This document shows positions 39,021-49,591 of a stretch of DNA of 64,000 nucleotides, in pieces. Numbering within the stretch: position 1 is the stretch's first letter; the number at the start of each line of letters is the position of its first letter. Source of the stretch: Moringa oleifera (Eukaryota; Streptophyta; Magnoliopsida; Brassicales; Moringaceae); the NCBI GenBank assembly GCA_021397835.1, contig JAJFZO010000731.1, positions 186,001-250,000 on the forward strand, read 5' to 3'. A program made the translations under genes and the position numbers. The notes under the pieces are model-generated. The model saw only the letters and a list, made by a program, of their open reading frames with translations. It had not been told where the DNA came from and did no database searches.

Positions 39021-40522
39021 CAAGTCCTAGTGAAATTGGTGAATGACCCAAAGCTTGTGTATCACTGTGGACTAACACCAAGGAAGCTATTGGTATGTGA
39101 TCTGATAACTATAATGTAACTTTTATTATATAATTTACATATGGCTGTGATATTAAAAGGTCTTGTATCTTGTTATCAGGAATTGATGAAGAACAGTCCC
39201 CTAATTGCAGTTGAAGTTCTCACTAAGTTGATAAATTCTCTTGAAATTGCTAAGTGTGTTTCTAGTGGATAGTCTTTTCGGTTATTCTAATTAAAGAATA
39301 CAATTCCATTTCCATTTTAACTTTAGAAGAGTTGTATGATGTGGTTGTATGATATACATATACTGATGCAGCTATTTTACACTTCTTGTCAATATGGCGA
39401 TGAGCTTACACTCGAAGGAAGTTGTGAATAGACTTACAACAGCAAAACTTCATGGGGATTTTATACACATGTGCATGACTAATTGTATATCATCTTGCGA
39501 GAACATCAAGGTAATTCTTCTTCTATGCTTTGCGATGACTCTTTCTACTGGTTTTACTTTTTTAGATATTCTGCGCATAGAAGGTTCAAAAACTTGAGTT
39601 AATCTGCTTCATTGTGCTTGGTAGGGTAAGTCTTCATATGACATGTCAATAGTTTTTCTGATAAGAAAAAATTTATGTTATCAATTTCAAACGTTCAGGC
39701 TAAAGATAAGCCGATTAGGGGATTAACTTTTTAGATGTAACAAAAGTAAAATTATGACCGAAAGAAAAAAATTGAATAAATAAAAAGGATAGATAGAAAA
39801 ACACTTCGACCTACAAATTGTTCTCTATGAGCTAAATTTAGCCATATTAACAATTTTTTTTTATCAAGCCATATTAACAATTGTTTTTAGCTTTCTATAA
39901 TTTCACTCTTCTAACAAGGCTTTTTTGCAGCCTTAAAGATTTTTAGATTATGTTAACTGGAAATAATCTTCTTCTCTTTTAGGATAAGTACATGCAGAAC
40001 ACACTTGTCCGACTGTTGTAATTGATGGCGCGTATATTTTTCTATAGGCAAGACTGTTGTAATTGAGTAAGCTGATTGTTGTTTGTGTAGCCTCTTAATA
40101 TTATGGTCTGTGTTGATAACTACGATGTGGGGAATTAAATACATGTAGATTTTAGAGCAACATATTACTTGCAACATAATTATAGTAATAGCAATAAGAT
40201 ATGGTAGGCTACTTATTTTAGTGGTGATATCTTAGGAAGAAGACTTAAATTCCTGATGCAATATGAAATCCTGATTCAGTTACAAAGTTAATATTCCAAA
40301 CTACATTTAATAGTGCCTCAGATTGACGTACTAGTATTACTCGATATGGGTTTACCCTATGTTCGTAAGTCTTATTTTTGGCAGCATTTTTTGCTCATAC
40401 TAATTGATAACAATTTCTGTGCAGTGAACGAACTGTTCATTAAAGTTCAAGCTTTCTGCATTGAATTTTCACGAATTAGGGAAGCAGCTGGGTTTTTCAG
40501 GCTTCTAAAAACCTTGGAATAA
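39021..40522 (+). pseudogene. CNOT11 pseudogene, copy B (3' half)
   Basis: Exon relics at 39021-39092 (VLVKLVNDPKLVYHCGLTPR), 39180-39254, 39372-39510 ([20 protein letters not shown]), 39983-~40017 ([11 protein letters not shown], then broken) and 40425-40522 ([20 protein letters not shown], then [10 protein letters not shown] and stop). Unlike copy A, the acceptors before the fourth and fifth exons (ttttag, gtgcag) and the last exon are intact. The fourth exon has lost about 34 bases net, including the codons for VCVFLQSLI. The two copies are thus disabled by different mutations. Confidence 0.93.
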
Positions 40523-40760
40523 CTGATCTCTGTTGTTGAGTATTCTATGAGTTGAATAGCTACACTTGTGTTGGTTTTTTTGAGTCTGTAGATAATAACA
40601 TGGCCACTTGGTTTTTTTTATTGCTCTTCGGTGATATTGTAGGTGCCATATCACACTTTTTCTTGAACAATGAGATTTTTTTTTCCTTCTCATTAACAAA
40701 AAGGTAACTAGAGAAAATCAGTGATGGTAACATGTAAGTGGGTTTACTTGTAGAACCAAT

Positions 40761-41414
40761 ATGGAGAGGGCTTTTCTATTGGAAGTAGTCCATGAGAAAG
40801 TTTTATTGAAGCCGGTGTTTGTGTATATAGAATAGGTGAAGTGACAACCCAATTATTTTCTTAATTGGTTGAACAAGTGAAGGTGAACAGCTTCCATATG
40901 CGTGTTCGCTTTGAAATCAAGTGAACAAAATAAAAATGGGACAACCATTAGCATTAAAAAGAGTACTATTGGTGCCTCTAAATGCAAAGAGAAGTCTCTC
41001 ATGTGAAGTATCAAAATCTTTTGGGGCAGTGCTAATAGAACTTCCCAGTACAAGATATGGTGACATTTATGGCACATGAAGGTGCTCCCCCCCCCCCCCT
41101 CTCTTCTAATTCAAGCAATGGGTTTCTTCCAAGCATGGCCGATTGAATAACCTTAAATGCTTATTGTCATATGGTTGTAGACTTGTGAGCCATATGAAAT
41201 TTGCTCATGAACTCGATTATTATTTTCTTAGGTATTGGAAGTTGCCTCTTCATGTGCAACCAGATATACTCAAGTAGCTAGAAAACAATCTAACATAAAT
41301 AAAATGGACAAAGAGTGGGAAAAAGTAAATGTAGTAGAGGCTGCAAATGGCTTAAAATCAATCTCTAATCATGAAAAAGGAATGAGTGAGATGAACTTGG
41401 AAGGACCCATTTGA
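40761..41414 (+). pseudogene. Unidentified gene fragment, copy B
   Basis: Counterpart of 34486-35145. The first piece (MERAFLLEVVHEKVLLKPVF) is followed by in-frame stops. 40921-41079 stays open for 53 codons (LIELPSTRYGDIYGT and stop). 41232-41414 stays open for 61 codons (LEVASSCATRYTQVARKQSN, then GMSEMNLEGPI and stop). Many amino acids differ between the copies, which gives no sign of selection on the protein. Confidence 0.5.
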
Positions 41415-42956
41415 AACTTTGGGCAATGAGATATCAAAATAAATAACATGGCAGTCCATAAGAGAAAATATGAGATCCTAGTGGCTTGATCTATGTTCCA
41501 TGAAGACTAGGCCTCGTATTGATGATTAAACCCAATCTCATTAGAAAGCTCTAAGGATCCATAAGAATCTTAATCCTAATTTGATATACTCAAATAACTG
41601 AAAAATAACTCAACCCAACGACTAACCTTTCAATAGTTGAGAGCCCATAACTAAAGTTAAAATCCCATGAGCTTTGCACATTCTATACTTTCATGTTTCA
41701 GTTTTAGAATTTCCTTCAGCTAGTAAGCTAGCCATGTAAACTTCATAATTACTAGGTTGTTTCCTCAATACAGAGTATAACACAAAGAATATAACACAAA
41801 AGCAAGAATTTATCCTTAGAGACGTTAGTAGAGCAAAGAAAAGCATTCTTTTCGGCTAATCTTAAAACCCTGAGACTGGATGCTTAGGTAAAAACTACAT
41901 AAGTATAAACAAATTAACTTAAATATAATTGAGAGAAAAATCATAAAATCAACCAAGGACTCGTATTAAGCTGCAAAGTAAAGTGCAACAACAGATATTT
42001 ACCGCAAAAGCAATACCACAAAGTTGTTTGCTGGATTTATACATGCATCCACAAGTAGGCTTGGTTATTTAAATACCATCTTGTGTATCTAACGAAATGA
42101 CATCTTAAGTTTAGTTAAAGGTGAATGTCCAGGTGATGTTAGAATCCTAAGTACAATTCATAAGTCTAAATGAAAGTCAACTCCACATTGAGACATAAAA
42201 TTCCTAGAGGCAATCAATTTTCTGAACTGGTAAAATCTCTAATTCAATCGTTTCTCATTTTTTAACATCAATTAATCAGCCTCCTAGCAGTGCATGTTTA
42301 TTAAATTGTTGAACAGAGAAATGACATCTAAAGTCTCGCAATCCTTACTAATGTGATCTGAACACCTTGAACAAAGTAAGATTTATGCCCTCCATTTTTC
42401 AGCCCACAGCACTGCTACTAGGTGCTTGTAGCATCTACTAACAAAGTGGAAATTTCTTGTAACTACTAAAAGTGCAGGGTTAAATAGAAAACAAAAGAAG
42501 AAGAGTGGAAATGAACTTCTAACCAATAAAACCCTTTGATAGGTGTCAAGACCTTGGAATGGACTTTTATCATGAGACTCACAGTGGCAAAATCATCAAT
42601 AACAAAAAAAGAGACTGGAAGGAATCCATTATACCATGCGGTTGTGTAGATATGTCAAATATTTTGCACTTGTGCGCATATTAAAAATTTTTCAATAAAC
42701 ACAAAGACTATACTTTAATGCCAAAGGAAAAAAGTGCGTAGACATGTCTTCCCTTTCCAAAGTTTCATAGTTGTGTCACTTCAACCTAAACATAGTAACA
42801 AACTAAGTCAAGCCTAATGCCTATTTGAATGCTTTTTGTCCAGTAAAGCATGTCCACACACTGTGCAAAAAATAAAGGATACAAACTCGAGTATGATATA
42901 TACCAATAATCACAGCTAATTTCTAAATCCCATTCCTTGCATTTCATGTCACCATT

Positions 42957-43100
42957 CTAAAAAGCGTACATGACATAGCTTTGCTGACGACCTTCATGCC
43001 ATGACCCATTGTAACAGTGGCCATTGGTGAAGTGATGAACTTTGAATCCATAGATTTCAACTCCAAAATATTCTTCTGCATATTTGTCACCATTTTTACG
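42957..43100 (-). pseudogene. MORN-repeat protein fragment, copy B
   Basis: The minus strand reads NGDKYAEEYFGVEIYGFKVH and HFTNGHCYNGSWHEGRQQSY, then a TAG stop where copy A has CAG (QNGD). Same origin as 36634-36810. The tail beyond the stop also differs by one base in length. Confidence 0.85.
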
Positions 43101-43882
43101 AAAAGAATGAAAACATAATCTATAAGCATAACATACATAAGACTTCCCGAATTCAATAAAACATTATCAAATGCATAAAATGAGGAAGTGATGCGGTAGA
43201 TATTATGAAAGCAAATGAATGTATAGTACCATGGATTCTATAATAATGATGAAATTTTAAATTGAAATAGATGAATTAGAAGAAAAGGAAAGAAAATTGG
43301 CATATTATCCAAGAGATGATTGAGCAACTTCTTAAGAAATAAACATAAAGACTTTGGAAACCTTAACAACCCAAGAGAAAAAATTATCCAAATTGAAAGA
43401 AAATTACCTGATATTGACAAATAAGTAATTCAAAACCTCAACCAACAGTGAAATAAAAGAATGTTGATCAAAAGAAAAAAATAGTGAATTAAAAGCACCA
43501 TAGCACATGAAAAAAAAAAAAAGAGATTAACAAGCATCATACACAACCGCATCCTATGCAATTGAAGTGTACAAGATAAAACTGTCAGATAAAAAGGTAT
43601 GCAAGTTTAGGTTAATCAACTTTAGACTAAGCTACATACACAAGCCAAATAAATATTACCATAACTGCTTCAGCTCTTGGATGAAGGTTGAGAAAAATCG
43701 CGAAATCCTATTATGAACAATGGGGTTGGGCATTTTGAGATATTGATAGAGAAAATGAAAGCATCCCTATTTAACTCTAACCAATGAATCACAAATGAGA
43801 TGATTTGAGTATCCATATAGCAAAGATATATCAATAACCAAGAAACAATCAGATATTAAATAATGGACGCTTGTTTCTAGGC

Positions 43883-44480
43883 AAGCAGTTCACATTATGG
43901 AAAAATAATCTACCTTGATCATATCAGATGAAGGTGCAAAGCACCAAGGTAATGCCTAAAACAATTCTATTTGCATAGTTTTTCACCCACAATTCTAAAG
44001 GACATTTTCCTTGCTCATGAATTGTCCAAGTAAACTATAAACGATCAGGAATGAATAAAAACAGCTCAAAACCATATCATGTCAGATAATTATTTGAAAA
44101 AAGTTATTAAACAACAATTATTTAATGGATGATGACCACAGAATTTCCTCTCATTTTCAATGGCCAACATGGTATCAATGAAAATTGGAAAATATGCTTC
44201 CGTTAGATCTAGTACATAGCAAAGATAAAAGGATCCGACTGATTCAAGAATCACAGTAACCACATATTAAAAATAACTTTAATAACTCACTGCAGTGGTT
44301 GCTTTGCAAGGAGCGATAGATGGAGAGTGTTTGCAGAAAGGGGGAGTTTGAATACATATGTCTCACTTTTCTTTAAAAATAATAAGCAGAAGCATTGGGA
44401 AGAGTAAGATCCTTACTAAACCAATGGACTGAAATGCATATAAGGTTATAGAATATAGATAACAAAAAAACCATACCAAC
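43883..44480. other. No recognisable gene
   Basis: Unique sequence between the 6.3 kb duplication and the aspartic-protease fragment. No motif seen on either strand. Confidence 0.5.
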
Positions 44481-44722
44481 ACACCCTATAATGATAGAAG
44501 CTTGCACTAAATCTTGGCTTGCATGTTCACTGATCGATGCCAAATGCAATATTTCTTCTACCATATATATTCAAAACTTGAGATGTTTTGTGTGGCATAG
44601 TCAACAATGTATGGGCAACGATCCTTTGAAACTTTGCAGCTTCCACTTACCTCACATAAAGGATGGGTGCAATATAAGTTCTTGCTGATGCTTAATGACA
44701 AAGATGGATGATATTGAGATCT
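44481..44722 (-). pseudogene. Aspartic protease-like protein fragment
   Basis: The minus strand reads SLSISKNLYCTHPLCEVSGS, then CPYIVDYATQNISSFEYI. After a frameshift it continues VEEILHLASISEHASQ and VQASIIIGC. This is the order in plant aspartic proteinase-like protein 1 (At5g10080 type): CSHKLC, CPYTVNYLSGNTSS, LVEDILHL, then VIGCG. The segment lies between the two catalytic Asp motifs, neither of which is present. A single fragment with a frameshift near 44565. Confidence 0.88.
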
Positions 44723-45324
44723 TTACCTTGCATAATAGATGTCCCAAACATGAGGGAGTACTTGCCAATCAATTAAAATGGAATCATGATGTAACACCTA
44801 TTGCCACTCTTTGCTTGAGCCACTCCACCATTTGAGTGAAAATAAATACATTTTGAATTCCACAAAAGTATTTTTGATAAATTAATGAGATGTAAAACAG
44901 ATGCTAAGGAATCAAAGAAAGAGGAACACAAGTTGTATGATACCCACATGCATGAAGACCATGATAGTATGTCAACCTGTTTGTAATGCAATGTGCCATG
45001 GACAAGAACAATATCATGAGGAAGAATATCCTGAATTTAGACAAATTTCAATCAAAAAGCAAAATCAAAAAACCAAATACCTATAATTTTGCTTTACTTT
45101 CTTTTCCTTTTATATTTTTTGGCAACAAAACAAGACTCGAGTTCACTTGAATTCACTCATCAGGCGTAACAATGAGTTTTGTAATTTGGTGAACTGCACA
45201 TTATTAATTTCATTTTCAAGATGAGAAAGTACACCACTAATTTGATCCCATCACTAAAATCATGATTAAACATTAAAAAACTTATGAAGAAAAAACTAAA
45301 TTCTGAATCTTAGTAGTAAATTTC
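44723..45324. other. No recognisable gene
   Basis: Overlapping open frames on both strands (44773-44991, 44901-45086) show no motif I can place. They may be degraded flanks of the neighbouring fragments. Confidence 0.4.
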
Positions 45325-45585
45325 TCAAAGACAAATCATTCTAAATAGGCCTCTAAGTAAAGGACCAACAATGTCCAGCCTCTTGGATCCGTAATGATTC
45401 CTATCATCTTTTGCCTTCTGGCCAAATGCACAAAGAAGAAGCTTGTGAATGATATATTTGAAAATAGCAGCATAAAAGACTTAAAAACCATTAGAATTGA
45501 ACTCAACGTTCAAAAAAGACCCAAGGTACCCAAAATAATAAGCTTTCTTTGTCTCACCAAAATCTCCAATACCAACGTGAGGTAG
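45325..45585 (-). pseudogene. RNA polymerase II second-largest subunit (NRPB2) fragment
   Basis: The minus strand reads LPHVGIGDFGETKKAYYFGY, then about 75 bp of likely intron, then [20 protein letters not shown] and [17 protein letters not shown]. Remembered plant RPB2: MLPHVGIGEHCETKKAYYFG, then HRLLLCALGRR-EDDRDHYG and NKRLDLAGPLLGGLFRML. The match is unmistakable and follows RPB2 rather than the Pol I or Pol III subunits. A TGA follows Met-Ile-Cys-Leu, and no acceptor AG remains before the second piece. No other RPB2 exon is visible. Confidence 0.9.
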
Positions 45586-45789
45586 TATTTAATTTTGAAG
45601 GATCTTTTGGCATACCTAGGACAAAGACTCAAAAAGAGCTCTGCATTAACACCTTAACATCAAAAATACCAAATCTTATTATTCAGACAAGTATCAAAAT
45701 AGAATAAGCTTAATCTTATTATTCAATTGTTGATTGTCACTTTCCAATATAATGAAGTGCAACATGCAGCAGATAACCATGTCAACAAG

Positions 45790-47186
45790 GCTACACAAAT
45801 GAGATTAGTAGCTTAGACTTAACAAGTGATTCAAATTAACATACTCAAATATATTAATAGCTTATACTTACCAAATTGAGAATCTGAGAATTCATGAATG
45901 CCTCCTTAAGACTGTAAATAAGAAGTTCAATCATCTAGTTAGAAAATAGAAGGTGCTATTAACACATAGTTTTCAAAAGAGAAACAACAACTAAGTTACC
46001 TTTATAGAAAAGTAAACTCACACATTTGGTTTGCTTTTAAAATTCAGCACATGTACAATTGATAGAATTATACACCTCAACTTAAGTTAATAAAAATGAA
46101 GAATAAAATGCTTCAACTGTTACTGCTCTAGAAACTTGGCAACTTAGCTTGATTTTCTCACCAGTGGGGTTAAAATTGTCATCCAAATCTTCCCTTTTCA
46201 CCTGAATAGCTACAAAATGAACTTTAAACCTAGTATTCTCTACCTTATCAAAATTAAAAAGATAGCAGTAGGATGATTTTCTCCAAGAATGGTACCTTCC
46301 ACCATGTTCCATACCACAAAATAGCCTTATTTTTATTAAATATGGGCATAGATTATGAAATACTACATTAAATTATAAGAAAAAAAAGTTTAACAAACTA
46401 AATTATCATACCAGGACTTTGTAAGAGAGGAATACCCATCCTGACTACAACTTGAGCAGCTAGAAGATTTACTTCAGCAATCCATTTAGTAATAGGGTGC
46501 TTCACTTATTTCCAATGCTTGCTTATATTCATTGATAGTAAACATCCCAAGTAGGTAAAAAGCAGGCCATTTTAGATGTAAAACAACATGTGCAAAGACA
46601 AGGACAAAACGAGGGGCAAATATATCAATGTGATTGTCCATATCCCAATTTAGAAATATCATCTACTAAGATATCGATGCGAATGAAAATATGAGCACAT
46701 AAAAATTATAACATATACTTGAGGGCATGACCAGTAAAGTGTACCTGTAATTGAGGATACTTAACAGTAGCTACTCCAACATAATTAACTATTTAGCTAG
46801 CCTTCTGGTTGCTTGCTTAAGTTTCTTGACGGTTTTTAAAGGAGCCAAGTAATTTGACCCTCCTTAACAAACTGTACCATACACATTAAAAAGAAAAAAA
46901 TCTCATAATAAAATAATCTAAAAAGATAAATGCTATTCTTCTTTTCTTATCATTGGGAAGGTGTGATATAACTTAAATTCCATATAAACAAATAATAATA
47001 TAAGAAAAACGTTGTATGAAATAACCAAATCTAAATTCTATATTGACAAAAAGAAACAGCCTTTTGGTGCCTCTTCTAAATACTACAATCACGACTATAA
47101 AAAGCTGCAACATTTCCAAAATGATGACAAAGTAGTTGAACCTTTAGATTCTGACTCTGGTTAGAAAATATGATAAAGATCTAAAC
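45790..47186 (-). pseudogene. Least-decayed right ACC1 unit (R0), array edge
   Basis: All six exon relics are present. Exon f (~45879-45919) reads GGIHEFSDSQFG then gtaag. Exon e (~46003-46055) reads LNFKSKPNV-stop-VYFSIK, with an intact gt donor. Exon d (~46148-46312) is open and reads EHGGRYHSWRKSS, FNFDKVENTRFKVHFVAIQ, then REDLDDNFNPTGEKI. Exon c (~46405-46506) reads VKHPITKWIAEVNLLAAQVV. Exon b (~46752-46890) reads VKEGQIT and NYVGVATVKY in two frames. Exon a (~47055-47155) reads KVQLLCHHFGNVAAFYSRDC, then KRHQK. It has no CTA/CTG block on its left, and it shows the fullest ACC1 exon set in the window. Confidence 0.92.
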
Positions 47187-47950
47187 TGCTACACCATCTA
47201 CATTGCTACTACCACTACTATTCCATCTACACTGCTACTGCCATATTATTACTGCTACTCTATCCAAACTGCTATGGCTATATTGCTGCTACTACTCCTT
47301 TAAACAACTGCTGCTACTGCTATACCACCATTGCTACTCCATTAAGCTACGACTGCTACTGTTACTCTATTTAAGCTACTACAGCTACACTGCAACTACT
47401 GCTCAATCCGAACTACTACTACTATACTGCTACAGCTACTCCATATAAACTCCTGCTGCTACTTATCAAAACTGCTACTGCTTGTGCCTCTCTATTTAAA
47501 CTATTGCTACTTGTGTTTTTTTATTTAAATTGCTACTGCTACTGCTAATCCATCTCAACCACTACTGTTGTACTGCAATTGCTGCTCTATCTAAACTGTT
47601 ACTATTACTATAACTGCTACAATGCTACACTGCTATCGCCACTGTTATATTGCTACTGCTGCCTTATCAAAACTGCTACAATACTACAACTACTACAATG
47701 CTATACTACTATAAAGCTATACTGCTATTAGTAGCTTCTACTTACCAAATAGCAAAATAAGAAAAAACATTATACATAATAACCAAATCTAACTTCAGTG
47801 GCAACAAACAGAATGAACCTTTTGGTGCCTCCTCTCAATATTACAATTTCTGCAATGGAAAGCTGTAACATTTTCATAATGATCACAAAGTAGCTGAACC
47901 ACTACATTTCAACTCTAGTTAGAAAATTTGATACATATCTAAACTTCTCC
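47187..47950 (-). pseudogene. Short ACC1 array unit R1 (exons b-f deleted)
   Basis: A CTA/CTG block (47187-47730) runs to the donor of exon f (gcttctacttaccaaat). It then jumps directly to the sequence before exon a (agcaaaataagaaaaaac). Only exon a remains (~47815-47915). The CTA/CTG block here is purer than in other units. Confidence 0.8.
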
Positions 47951-49591
47951 TCCATCAAAACTTCTACTGCTAGTCCTACTCCAACCAAACTTCTACCGTT
48001 ATACTACTGCACTGCTACTGCTACTTTATCCAGGCTACCATTGCTATATGCCAGTACTACTCCTTTAAACTGCTGCTACTAGTGCCACTCTGTTTAAGCT
48101 ACTATAGCTATACTGTAATTACTTCTCAATATGAACTGCTATTGTTATATAGCTACAGCTACCCGTTTAAAATCCTTCGATATCTCATCAAAACTACTAC
48201 TGCCTGTTCTTTTCTATCTAAACTGGAATTACTACTCATGAAAGCTGTTACTACTACTGCTACTCATCGAAACTACTACTACCACTGCTAATCAAGCTAA
48301 ACTGCTACTGCTAATCCATCATAACTGCTACTCCCTCCAAACTGCTACTGCTATACTCTTATTGCTTTTATTTTAAACTGTTGGCGTTACAACTACTCCA
48401 TTTAAGCTATTACACCTATACCGAAATTGTTAAGCAATTCGAGCTCCTACTACTCAATCGCAACAGCTACTCGATTTAAATTGCCAGTCTTACTGCTACT
48501 TATCAAAACTGTTACTCCCACTACTAATGCATCTAAACTACTACTGCTATACTACTACTGCTGCTATCTCTGAATTGCTATTGAACTGTAATTGCTACCA
48601 TGCTATATTGCTATTGTTGTCGTTATAGTGTTACTTTTACTATTATCGTGTTCACTATTCCTTTTAAATAAATAGTATGTTATTACTTAAAAAAATACTA
48701 ACGTACTCAAATGAGATTAGTAGCTTTTACTTACCAAATTGAGAATCCCAGATTTCATGATTGCCTCCCCTGGACTGCAAGTAAGAAATTCAATCATTTA
48801 GTTAGAAAATGAAACAAGCTATGAAACACATAGTTTTGGAAAAAAAAAAACAAAATAACTTATCTTTACACATAAGTAAGCCTACATATTACGTTCAACT
48901 CTCCTAAAAGTCAAAGAATTATGCAGCTTAACTCTAGTTCATAATAATGAGCAATAAAATGCGTTAACCATGATTGCTCAAGAAAGCGATCAATTTACCT
49001 GTAGTTTCCCATTAGTGGGTTCAAAATCATCATCCAGGTCTTCTTCTGTCTAGTAAACAGCTAAAGAATAACCTTTTGGCCTCGTACTCTCTCCTTTTAA
49101 AAAATTGAAAAGGGTTAACGGTAGCTGAGAATTTTCGTGCCCGAAAATAGCCTTATTTCTTATTAAATATAGGTATAGATTATGAGATACTGCATTAAAT
49201 AACTACGAAGAATAATTTAACGAACTATACTATCATACCAACAATTTGCGAGACACAAACACCAGCCACGAATGCAACTTGAGCAGCAGAAAGTTTTACA
49301 CCAACAATCCACTACGTAATTGGGTGCTCCACCTGTATGCAATACTTGCTGACATTCATTAACACTAAACATCTTAATAAGGTAGCTGGCAAGCCATTTC
49401 AATTACAAAACAACTTATGCCAAAACCAAATCTAAATTTAGTGACAATAAACAAAATGAACCTTCTGGTGCCCTCTTTCAATATTAAAATCCCTGCAATG
49501 AAAAGCTGCAACATTTTCATAATGATCACAAAGTAGCTGAACCACTACATTTCAACTTAAGTTAGAAAATACGATACATATTTAAACTTCT
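47951..49591 (-). pseudogene. ACC1 array unit R2 (exon b deleted)
   Basis: CTA/CTG block 47951-48660. Exon relics f, e, d (~48990-49150) and c (~49230-49335, reading ITxW/CKTF in a decayed frame) follow. The sequence then jumps at about 49425 (cttatgccaaaacc to aaatctaaattt) to exon a (~49460-49556), so about 450 bp with exon b are missing. Confidence 0.8.

Larger units (their letters stand above)
37583..43882 (+). repeat. 6.3 kb segmental tandem duplication, copy B
   Basis: Second copy of 31261-37582. It holds the same features in the same order, with independent lesions. It contains a 13-base C run (41087-41099) not present in copy A. Confidence 0.93.

Noticed and set aside
1..43882. Equal spacing of about 6.32 kb for L1/L4 and for the CNOT11 duplication
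   Set aside because: The two regions share no sequence at these distances. Three 2.1 kb units simply add up to a similar number.
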